NCBI GenBank assembly: GCA_040756375.1
Contig: JBFLZC010000029.1
Span: 9,188 to 73,187, forward strand
Length of the DNA: 64,000 nt
Reading direction: 5' to 3'
Source: VGSG01 sp040756375
Lineage (GTDB): Bacteria > Desulfobacterota > Desulfomonilia > Desulfomonilales > Desulfomonilaceae
Position 1 is the first letter of the stretch. Each line of letters opens with the position of its first letter. Made by a program: the position numbers and the translations under genes. This document shows, in pieces, positions 16,426-23,408 of the stretch. The notes under the pieces are model-generated. The model did no database searches. It was given only the letters and a program-made list of their open reading frames with translations, and was not told the origin of the DNA.

Positions 16426-16499
16426 CTTCTGTAGGGGCAGACCCGCGCGTCTGCCTAGATCTGTCCAGGGCGCACGCGCGGGTGCGCCCCTACAGAAAG
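16426..16499. repeat. Dispersed inverted repeat (CTTCTGTAGGGGC ... GCCCCTACAGAAAG)
   Basis: Outer arms CTTCTGTAGGGGC (16426-16438) and GCCCCTACAGAAAG (16486-16499) are inverted; the inside holds further GC-rich pairs. Just before it, TTGTGGGGCAGGCTTTC (from 16378) matches the arm of the 44-kb repeat. The rest of the 16167-16608 gap carries no gene that I can support. Confidence 0.65.
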
Positions 16500-16608
16500 A
16501 CGCACATCGAAAAGGCGCCAATTTCGATGCTTGGGTGCAAAGCCTGCCGGCGGCCTGGAAGGCCGTCCCATAAAGACGGGAAGCCTCTGTGCAGAAACCA
16601 GCTCCGGA

Positions 16609-17436
16609 TTATCGTCCTGGCGGCATAACCCTATTGAGGAATGAGACCATGCGTTCGAAGGTTTCTAGGATGACAGAGCGGGCAAAGCGTGGTTCGCCGG
16701 TGATGTCGAAGTATATGGTGAAAAGATGCTTCTGGCCGGGATAGATGTAAGCCTCGAAGTACTTGTGAGCGGCCGCGAGCTCTTGTGCGAGGCGTTTGGC
16801 GTATTTCACATCGTACACGTCATCCGCGGTCCCGTGGAAGATGAGCACGGGCGGCAGCCTCGTGACATCATAGGGCATGATCCAGGGTGAGCCGCCGTAA
16901 TTCCAGACCACGGCTCTGATCCGCGGATCGCGTGAAGCATAGGTAAGTGCGGCATTGGCAGGCTGTGAATACCCGGAGATCGCGATGCGGTAAGGGTCCA
17001 CCTTCGGATTGAACCAGAGGTTATCCACTGCGGCCCTGATTGCGTCGAGATACCATTCCATGTCGAACACGAGTCGCGCTGCCACTACGCCTTGATTCAC
17101 GCTGCCGGCCAGGTATCCGAGACCGCGCTCCCACTCGAACGGCCCGGGAGTGAGTGACTCCGGATAATTCGAGGGATCGACCAAGATCACCACGAAGCCA
17201 CGATTCGCGAGCTCCTGGCAGTGCACGTGGTGTTGAGCGATCTTCATAGCGCCCACGCCCACCCCGTGGATCACCGCGGGGAGACGGCTCTTGGTCTCGT
17301 AGTCGGGATGGAAATAGTACACGGGCATGGACCCTCCGCGGGGAAGAGGAATCCACGTTCGGAAGCTGCCAGCCTCACTCCCGGGGCAGGAAGAGAGGAT
17401 CAGCAGAATAGAAAAGATCGCTACAACGAACCTCAA
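16609..17436 (-). CDS. Exported alpha/beta hydrolase (dienelactone hydrolase-like)
   Basis: The 275-aa product has a short signal peptide (VVAIFSILLILSSCPGSEAG, with a Cys that could also be a lipobox). The hydrolase core is complete: nucleophile S157 in ISGYSQPANAAL, the acid in HGTADDVYDVKYA and the His in YPGQKHLFTIYFD. GVGVGAMKIAQHH may line the oxyanion region. Substrate is unknown; the fold covers esterases, dienelactone hydrolases and acetylxylan-type enzymes. Probably acts in the periplasm. It stands alone between repeat-rich gaps. Confidence 0.75.
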   Translation of the reverse strand: MRFVVAIFSILLILSSCPGSEAGSFRTWIPLPRGGSMPVYYFHPDYETKSRLPAVIHGVGVGAMKIAQHHVHCQELANRGFVVILVDPSNYPESLTPGPFEWERGLGYLAGSVNQGVVAARLVFDMEWYLDAIRAAVDNLWFNPKVDPYRIAISGYSQPANAALTYASRDPRIRAVVWNYGGSPWIMPYDVTRLPPVLIFHGTADDVYDVKYAKRLAQELAAAHKYFEAYIYPGQKHLFTIYFDITGEPRFARSVILETFERMVSFLNRVMPPGR

Positions 17437-17558
17437 CGCAACCCTCGAGAACCAAACAACATGCTTAAAGCAAGATATTGAAGGGTATCACTAACGCAAG
17501 GTGATGTCAACGAAAGTCCGCATGGGGACGCATCCATTCAGTTACGCGGGGTAATACT

Positions 17559-17658
17559 GTCATTGCGAGGACCCCGGACTCGATCCGGGGGACGAAGCAA
17601 TCTATACCGTTAAGCGCTGAGATTGCTGCCCCCGCTTTTCAGCGGGGTCGCAATAACT
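17559..17658. repeat. Dispersed inverted repeat (GTCATTGCGAGG ... CGCAATAAC)
   Basis: Left part GTCATTGCGAGG ... GGGGGACGAAGCAATCT (17559-17603) is mirrored by AGATTGCTGCCCCC ... GGGGTCGCAATAAC (17620-17658). Two hairpins, CCCCGGACTCGATCCGGGG and CCCCGCTTTTCAGCGGGG, lie inside. It looks like a REP/BIME unit. Confidence 0.7.
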
Positions 17659-17720
17659 GTCGCTCGCGGCTGGTAATTGAGCCTTGCATGAGGAGCGGAT
17701 ACGCCCGCAGGAAATCGCTT

Positions 17721-18500
17721 TCATGAAACGCGAGCACGACGGGCTTCAGTAACTGCCTTGGCGAATTTCTTGAAGCTGGTCCTCATGAATGCGTTGATCC
17801 ACCGTTCATAGCCTAGGGTTCCAGGGTGGGGTGGAATGGCGTGGTCCCTATTGAGAGGGCATGGCCGATACGGCTCTCCTCTGGTCACCATGCGTTCGTG
17901 CGAAGAAGCCAGTCTGGCAGGGATCATGTACATCCACTGGGTGGAATACGCCCGCATGACTGCGTGCTTGCACTCGATGGCGTCATTGCTGAGCGGGTTG
18001 TAGAGCGTGTCGGGCGGTCCCGGGGGGAACGCGTTAATACGCCACTTCAAATATCGAAGAGGGCCACTGGCGTTGTACAGGGGATATTCGTATATCTCCG
18101 GGTCCTGAGCCGACCGGCGTACCCCCTCCACGGCCGCGAAATTAACTGCATCGTGGTCCGGGTGCCCGCCTTCAAAAGCTGTCGCGAAAATGTTTTCAGG
18201 CCTCAGTTCCGCCACAAGCGATGCCACGTAATCCGCGGCTTCATCGAGCCGAGGAAGCAAACCGAGGTCCGGGAACCTGGGAAACCACAGATGGGAAGCT
18301 TCCAATCCCAGCACGTCCATAGCGGCGGCAAGCTCGGCTTCGCGAGTCTTCATGCCCCCGAGGAACCCTCCGGAAGTGAGCCAAACTGCGTGAATCTCCG
18401 ACCCGCGAGTTATGAGATCTCGCATAGTTCCGGCGATGAATGCGTCGTCATCAGGGTGGGCAAAGAGGAACAGATATCGAGAGCCGGGTGTTAATGCCAT
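17721..18500 (-). CDS. PIG-L/LmbE-family deacetylase
   Basis: The 259-aa protein has the zinc-binding signature FLFAHPDDDAF (H15, D18) and the second part EGGHPDHDAVNFAA that supplies the third ligand and a general base. PIG-L/LmbE enzymes remove N-acetyl groups from GlcNAc-type sugars or small thiol precursors; the substrate here is unknown. No signal peptide, so cytoplasmic. It lies 4 bp after the small zinc-ribbon gene in the same direction and is probably co-transcribed with it. Confidence 0.85.
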   Translation of the reverse strand: MALTPGSRYLFLFAHPDDDAFIAGTMRDLITRGSEIHAVWLTSGGFLGGMKTREAELAAAMDVLGLEASHLWFPRFPDLGLLPRLDEAADYVASLVAELRPENIFATAFEGGHPDHDAVNFAAVEGVRRSAQDPEIYEYPLYNASGPLRYLKWRINAFPPGPPDTLYNPLSNDAIECKHAVMRAYSTQWMYMIPARLASSHERMVTRGEPYRPCPLNRDHAIPPHPGTLGYERWINAFMRTSFKKFAKAVTEARRARVS

Positions 18501-18504
18501 GAGG

Positions 18505-18819
18505 TTAATGAATTAGATGGTCTCGTCCGAGCTCGGGGGTGGCCTTCGGATGCATGTGAGCGTAAATGTCCTGGAGAAACTCTTCCTTGCAGGGTGGACA
18601 CAGTACGAAGACGTCGTCTTCATATACTTCCCTGTTGGCCTGCTCTTCGTTGTAGTGGGAGAGCTCTGCCAAGACCTTGTCCAGCGCACGACGCGTGTCT
18701 TCTTCGTTCTGCTCCGGGATGGTTCCGTCGTAAAGCGAGCGAACCCTCACATCCACCTGATACTTCAATGACCCATCAGGGAGTACTTGCCCGCATCGAT
18801 GGCACCTAAGCGCACTCAT
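18505..18819 (-). CDS. Small zinc-ribbon-like protein, unknown function
   Basis: The 104-aa protein has two CxxC pairs, CHRCGQ at the N-terminus and CPPCKEE near residue 75, that could form one zinc ribbon. Between them is an acidic helical segment (NEEDTRRALDKVLAELSHYN). No family is recognised. I use the ATG at 18819 because it places the first CxxC at residues 6-9; a GAGGAGG site is present but about 13 nt away, and the open frame extends upstream to 18918. Upstream partner of the LmbE gene. Confidence 0.6.
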   Translation of the reverse strand: MSALRCHRCGQVLPDGSLKYQVDVRVRSLYDGTIPEQNEEDTRRALDKVLAELSHYNEEQANREVYEDDVFVLCPPCKEEFLQDIYAHMHPKATPELGRDHLIH

Positions 18820-18893
18820 GTCGTTGACAGAACCTCCTCGCAAGATTATAAGTACGAAAAGCTCATCGCGCCAGCAAAAACAGCGGGGTACAT

Positions 18894-19892
18894 ATGCGAT
18901 TCCCTGAATATCGGCCAAGAAGGCTCAGGAAGAGTGAGGCTCTTCGGAGCATGGTCCGTGAAGTTAGGCTGGATGCCAAGGATTTCATCCTACCTTTCTT
19001 TGTTCGATCCGGCAATGGGGTGAAGAAGCCGATATTGAGCATGCCGGGGCACTTTCAGCTTTCGCCTGATGCGCTCCTCGCCGAACTGGAAGAGCCTATC
19101 GCCAGAGGCATACCCGCAATTCTCCTCTTCGGGATTCCTGACAAGAAAGATCCCGTCGGATCCGAAGCGTATGCCAAGGACGGTATCATTCAGAAAACCA
19201 TAACCAAAGTCAAGACGGCCTATCCGGACCTAGTGGTGATCACGGATGTGTGCTTGTGCGAATACACAGATCACGGACATTGCGGAGTTATCCAGGATGG
19301 TGATGTTGACAATGATGCCACGCTGGAGCTGCTCGCTCGGATGGCCCTGTCTCACGCCAGAGCAGGAGCCGACATCGTTGCGCCCAGCGATATGATGGAC
19401 GGCCGGGTGGGTGCTATCCGCGAAGCTCTGGATGAGGCCGGGTTGGATCACACTCCCATTATGGCGTACGCGGCAAAATACGCGTCGGCCTTCTATGGGC
19501 CGTTTCGTGATGCAGCCGAATCTCCGCCCCAATTCGGGGATCGCCGATCGTACCAGATGGACCCCGCGAATTCCGACGAAGCGCTCCGAGAAGTGGGGCT
19601 GGATGTGGAAGAGGGCGCGGACATAATAATGGTAAAGCCTGCCTTACCGTATTTGGATATAATTTGGCGGGTGCGCAACGCGTTCGACCTCCCCTTGGCT
19701 GCTTACAATGTGAGCGGTGAATTTGCCATGATCAAGGCGGCGGCCCAGAATGGATGGGTCGACGGCGAGCTTTGCATGATGGAAGCATTGACCGCGATCC
19801 GGAGAGCCGGCGCGGATCTCATCATTTCCTACCACGCTTTGGAGGCGGTGAGGGTCCTCCAGGGCGACGGCCCATCGCCGAGGAAGAAGTGA
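18894..19892 (+). CDS. hemB: Delta-aminolevulinic acid dehydratase (porphobilinogen synthase)
   Basis: HemB condenses two 5-aminolevulinate molecules into porphobilinogen, an early tetrapyrrole step. The 332-aa protein has the cysteine-rich zinc site CLCEYTDHGHCGV, the two catalytic lysines in YAAKYASAFYGPF and DIIMVKPALPYLD, and the late SGEFAMIKAAA segment. Length is normal. The GTG of the next gene overlaps its stop (GTGA), coupling it to the AhbD-like heme gene, so the pair serves heme formation by the siroheme-dependent route. Confidence 0.95.
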   Translation: MRFPEYRPRRLRKSEALRSMVREVRLDAKDFILPFFVRSGNGVKKPILSMPGHFQLSPDALLAELEEPIARGIPAILLFGIPDKKDPVGSEAYAKDGIIQKTITKVKTAYPDLVVITDVCLCEYTDHGHCGVIQDGDVDNDATLELLARMALSHARAGADIVAPSDMMDGRVGAIREALDEAGLDHTPIMAYAAKYASAFYGPFRDAAESPPQFGDRRSYQMDPANSDEALREVGLDVEEGADIIMVKPALPYLDIIWRVRNAFDLPLAAYNVSGEFAMIKAAAQNGWVDGELCMMEALTAIRRAGADLIISYHALEAVRVLQGDGPSPRKK

Positions 19893-20962
19893 ATCACTTT
19901 CAATTAAGATTGGTCGCCTGGGAGATGACCCGGGCGTGTAACTTGGCTTGCGTCCATTGCCGGGCCGGCGCGTGTGCTCAGCCGGGCCCGAAGCAATTGA
20001 CCACCGAAGAGGGACGCAGCCTGATCGACGGCATCAGAGAAGTGGGCCAGCCCATCCTGATCATGACCGGTGGCGAACCCCTGCTCCGGCCGGATTTCTT
20101 CGAGTTGGCGCAATACGCTCTCGATGTGGGCCTCAGGGCCGTGGTAGCGACCAACGGGGTGCTGGTGACGCCGGAGATCGCCTCGCGCATCGCCGAAGTG
20201 GGCATACCTCGCGTGAGCATCAGCCTCGACGGCCCCAACGCGGAGACGCACGATCGCTTCCGTATGGTGGAAGGCGCTTTTGACGCATCTCTCAGAGGCA
20301 TCCGAAACCTCAGAGAAGCAGCCGTTCCGGTACAGATCAACACCACGCTGACACGGCGCAATCGCAGCTACCTCGCTGACATCATGAAACTGGCGGAAGA
20401 GATCGGAGCGGTCGCGTTCCACGTCTTCTTACTGGTACCGACGGGGCGAGCCAGAGACATGGCCGGTGAGGAGATGGGCCCGGACGAGTACGAGGAGTGC
20501 CTCCTGGAGTTCTATCGATTGAGCCGGGCCACTCACCTGGAGACCAAGGCGACCTGTGCTCCGCAGTACTACCGGATTCTCAGGCAGGAAGCCCGAAAAG
20601 AGGGAATCGAGGTCACGGAACAGACGTTCGGCCTGGACGCACGCACCCGAGGCTGCCTTGGTGGGCTGTCCTTCGTATTCGTTTCACACCGGGGAGAGCT
20701 TCAACCGTGCGGATACTTCGACGTGCAAGCCGGGAGCATCCGGGAACGGTCGTTTGCAGACCTGTGGGAAAACGCTCAGCTCTTCAAGAATCTGCGTACC
20801 TTCAGCCTTCTGGAGGGCAAGTGTGGGAAATGCGATTACCTCCGTTTCTGCGGGGGATGCAGGGCACGAGCGTACGAACATACCGGCAATTACATGGCTG
20901 AAGAGCCCTATTGCGCGTACCAACCACCGTCCGTGCTGAGGGCCCAGAGGCCGCAGGGCTGA
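19889..20962 (+). CDS. ahbD: Radical SAM/SPASM protein, AhbD-like heme synthase
   Basis: The 357-aa protein begins with the radical SAM cluster motif CNLACVHC (CxxxCxxC) preceded by LVAWEMTRA. SAM-binding GGEP and the C-terminal SPASM cysteines (CGKCDYLRFCGGCRARAYE then YC) follow. AhbD converts iron-coproporphyrin III to heme in the siroheme-based pathway of sulfate reducers and methanogens. The WExTRxCNLxCxHCRA start and the neighbouring hemB favour AhbD over the paralogue AhbC or peptide-modifying SPASM enzymes. Start is a GTG at 19889 overlapping the hemB stop; the open frame continues upstream but is only hemB in another frame. Confidence 0.78.
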   Translation: MNHFQLRLVAWEMTRACNLACVHCRAGACAQPGPKQLTTEEGRSLIDGIREVGQPILIMTGGEPLLRPDFFELAQYALDVGLRAVVATNGVLVTPEIASRIAEVGIPRVSISLDGPNAETHDRFRMVEGAFDASLRGIRNLREAAVPVQINTTLTRRNRSYLADIMKLAEEIGAVAFHVFLLVPTGRARDMAGEEMGPDEYEECLLEFYRLSRATHLETKATCAPQYYRILRQEARKEGIEVTEQTFGLDARTRGCLGGLSFVFVSHRGELQPCGYFDVQAGSIRERSFADLWENAQLFKNLRTFSLLEGKCGKCDYLRFCGGCRARAYEHTGNYMAEEPYCAYQPPSVLRAQRPQG

Positions 20963-21077
20963 TCCTTCGCGGTGCGCGATCTTCCTCCCCCTTTTCTGAA
21001 GGGGGACACAGGCGCACAGGCGTTAAAATAGGGTTACGTTATTTGACTTTGGCACGCCCCGAAGGGGCAACAGAAAG

Positions 21078-21264
21078 TAGCCCGGCGATTCATCGCCGGG
21101 AAATTGCGCCAAGGTCTCTCGTCTTGGGAGTCCCGGAGGGACGACAGAAAGCCACGAATATGTGAGAGGAAGGGGTGCGTTCCTCAATGGCCTGCCGTCC
21201 CGCCGGGACTCAGACGCATTATTCGTTGATGGTTCACCTTACCCGGCAATGAATTACCGGGCTA
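21078..21264. repeat. MITE-like composite inverted repeat
   Basis: Ends TAGCCCGGCGATTCATCGCC (from 21078) and TGAATTACCGGGCTA (to 21264) are inverted with about 20 of 23 matches. Inside are GAGTCCCGGAGGGACGACAG and CCGTCCCGCCGGGACTC, a second inverted pair, and just outside is GAAGGGGCAACAGAAAG, repeating the pattern GGGRCNACAGAAAG. The 20963-21366 gap holds no gene. A further hairpin at 20987-21005 (CCCCCTT/AAGGGGG) follows the ahbD-like gene. Confidence 0.65.
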
Positions 21265-21366
21265 CTATCTTGGTTTCCCTGTGGGACACCCAAGATTTGG
21301 GTACGTAAGTGGAGCATTATTTTAATGCTCATGCGGCACAGGGGGATTTTTCGTGTGGAGGAGCCA

Positions 21367-21996
21367 ATGGTAATCGAGCAGATTGAAATCGGCGGGTTCC
21401 AGATCTTCTGTTACATCCTGGGCGACAAGCAGACCGGTGAAGGAATTGTGGTGGACCCCGGCGGTCCTGCGGACCCCATACTAAAGAGGGCTTCCAGTAG
21501 TGGAATTGCCAAGATTAGCTATATCGTCAACACGCATTGCCACGTGGACCATACCGCGGGGAACAAGGAGATGCAGGATGCCACCGCCGCGCCCATCGCG
21601 ATCCATGAGGCGGATGCTCAAGGCCTGATGCGTCAAAATCCCGGCATGTTGGCGATGTTTAATGCGATGGCTTCGCCGCAGGCGACTGTGCTGCTCCACG
21701 AAGGCGATGCGATCCGCTTCGGAAATGAATCCGTCCAAGTCATACACACGCCCGGACACACCCCTGGAGGCATCTGTCTTTACTTTCCCGGGTATGTTCT
21801 GACTGGAGACACGCTCTTTGTGGGGGGGGTGGGGCGGACCGATCTGCCAGGCGGGTCGTACGAAGTCCTCAAGGCATCAATCCGGGATAAGCTCTTCGCT
21901 CTCCCTGACAATACCATTGTCCTTCCCGGACACAATTACGGTTACACACCCACCACGACCATAGGAGCCGAAAAGGCTGAGAACATGTTCGTCTAA
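21367..21996 (+). CDS. Metallo-beta-lactamase-fold hydrolase (glyoxalase II-like)
   Basis: The 209-aa protein carries the MBL metal motif THCHVDHTAG, then HTPGHTPGGICLY, LTGDTLFVGGVGRTDL and the late PGHNYG. This pattern is that of hydroxyacylglutathione hydrolase-like proteins. In anaerobes without glutathione such proteins hydrolyse other thioesters or act as persulfide dioxygenase relatives, so the substrate is open. ATG 21367 has GGAGG 5-9 nt upstream; an earlier in-frame ATG at 21325 lies in repeat-adjacent DNA. Cytoplasmic; monocistronic. Confidence 0.85.
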   Translation: MVIEQIEIGGFQIFCYILGDKQTGEGIVVDPGGPADPILKRASSSGIAKISYIVNTHCHVDHTAGNKEMQDATAAPIAIHEADAQGLMRQNPGMLAMFNAMASPQATVLLHEGDAIRFGNESVQVIHTPGHTPGGICLYFPGYVLTGDTLFVGGVGRTDLPGGSYEVLKASIRDKLFALPDNTIVLPGHNYGYTPTTTIGAEKAENMFV

Positions 21997-22058
21997 TCGT
22001 ACTGAAACGGCTACCGCAGGAATCGACCGGGACGAAAGAACAAAGGGGGCAGGAAGAA

Positions 22059-22286
22059 ATGAGAATTGGCGACACGGATATCTCGGATAAAGCTTTGCAC
22101 GAGATTTGCCGGAAGTGGAAAATGCGCCGCTTGGAACTCTTCGGTTCTGTCCGGACCGGTCGGCTTGGCCGTGAGTATCGCCGACGCTACGAGAGTACGC
22201 GGGTAACTTCGCCAGAAGCCGTGTCACGCGTTCAGAAGATCCTTAGGTATTTTGACGGAGTTGGCCGAGCGCCTTTTAGCGCGTAG
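22059..22286 (+). pseudogene. Truncated MntA-type nucleotidyltransferase antitoxin remnant
   Basis: The first ~32 codons read ISDKALHEICRKWKMRRLEL then FGSVRTG, matching the start of minimal nucleotidyltransferases (LxxICxxxxVxRLxLFGSVxRG) that act as antitoxins to HEPN toxins. The next part should carry DSDVDLLV, but the frame instead reads RLGREYRRRYESTRVTSPEA, so the catalytic Asp pair is gone. A ribosome site (GGGGGCAGGAAG) and ATG remain. No HEPN partner follows. Probably a decayed toxin-antitoxin gene. Confidence 0.5.
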
Positions 22287-22471
22287 TCTCTCAACGAGCT
22301 ACCACTTCCTAGCTCTCGCCAACCCATTGGCGTCCGTCGATTACGGCTGAATGCCGTTCCGAGTGCTCAATCTTCTCGATGGAACAGAAAAAGAGCTGAG
22401 GCCTGTCGCAACAATCGAATTGGCTGTCCGGTCTCAGGACCCGCAGGCCTCTGAAAACAGGCTCCCCAGTA

Positions 22472-23251
22472 TCAGTCCAGTTGATTCTCCAATGTCCGCA
22501 GAAGATTCAGGAAATTGGTCTTATCGACTTGGAATCGGCGGTCCACTCCTTCAAACCTCTCGTGAATTTCACCAAGCTGGGAAATGGAGAGTTCGCGATC
22601 CATCCATGGATAGAGGATTTCGTCCTCCTTCCGTATGTGCTCAATAAGCAGTTCCCTGTAGGCAGTAAGCCGCTCGGTCACGGTCCGCTTATCTCTCTGA
22701 TTGACAGCTTCAAAGACTGATTTTACATGTGATCGAGCATTATCGTGCTCCTGGCGCATGACTTGCAAAATTTCCAGGTTTTCATCGAAATAGGGAAAAA
22801 GAATGTCCTCTTCCTTTGCATGGTGGAACTTGTCAGCATAGGACCGAATGAAATCGACTATCGATAGAACCATCTTTCTCCCCTGATCTGTTTCCAGATC
22901 CACTTCGATAGCCAATTGAGGGATCAGAGCAAGACATCTCTTGATCACAACATGCTCATCCACAAGAATTCTCATTGGTGGTGTGTACTTCAGGTCCCCC
23001 GACACGTCTCTCCGCTTTCTTTGGCGAATCGGGATGGTCACTTGCTGATTGGGATAGATCACCTGGGCGATCTGGATCATCATCTCTCGCTCTTCTTCCT
23101 CCGAGAGCGGATGCACTTGAACCACGTCTTTTAGGAGGCAAGTCCCGGCGGTACACGGAACACAGGCTATCTCGTACGATGCGAGGATGTCTCCAACAGT
23201 GGGAAACTCACTTATTATGTCTTTGATTCCTTTGTTGAGAACCTCTTGCAT
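22472..23251 (-). CDS. Hemerythrin HHE domain protein with ScdA-like N-terminus
   Basis: The 259-aa protein has an N-terminal ScdA_N/DUF1858-like piece (IKDIISEFPTVGDILASYEI, then CVPCTAGTCLL with three cysteines). A four-helix hemerythrin domain follows: ILVDEHVVIKRCLALIP, FHHAKEEDILFPYFDE, MRQEHDNARSHVKSV and LIEHIRKEDEILYPWMD, giving the His/Glu ligands of a di-iron site. Relatives sense or scavenge O2 and NO or repair iron-sulfur centres. It lies 157 bp after cooS in the same direction and may share its transcript, which would make sense for protecting an O2-sensitive Ni-Fe enzyme (inference). Confidence 0.85.
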   Translation of the reverse strand: MQEVLNKGIKDIISEFPTVGDILASYEIACVPCTAGTCLLKDVVQVHPLSEEEEREMMIQIAQVIYPNQQVTIPIRQRKRRDVSGDLKYTPPMRILVDEHVVIKRCLALIPQLAIEVDLETDQGRKMVLSIVDFIRSYADKFHHAKEEDILFPYFDENLEILQVMRQEHDNARSHVKSVFEAVNQRDKRTVTERLTAYRELLIEHIRKEDEILYPWMDRELSISQLGEIHERFEGVDRRFQVDKTNFLNLLRTLENQLD

Positions 23252-23408
23252 GAATCTTCTCCTCTCGCAAGCGGAAGCAGTGCCTGCGACTGCCCGCTAT
23301 AGCGCCACTCGGCCCAGTGTGCTTCACTCTCTCGGGCGCTCTTCCTCACAGAGTGACACGCGCTGCGGTCCGGACTGGTCTGAGGCAGCCCGTATTTCGC
23401 GCGTGATA

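Noticed and set aside
17826..18494. 222-codon open frame antisense to the LmbE-like gene
   Set aside because: Low complexity shadow frame; the minus-strand gene has the AHPDDD motif and full length.
20987..21005. Rho-independent terminator after the AhbD-like gene
   Set aside because: The CCCCCTT/AAGGGGG hairpin is good but has no T tract on either side, so it is mentioned only within the repeat-rich gap.
22351..22647. Open frame overlapping the 3' end of the hemerythrin gene
   Set aside because: Mostly antisense to the hemerythrin gene and lacks motifs or start signal.
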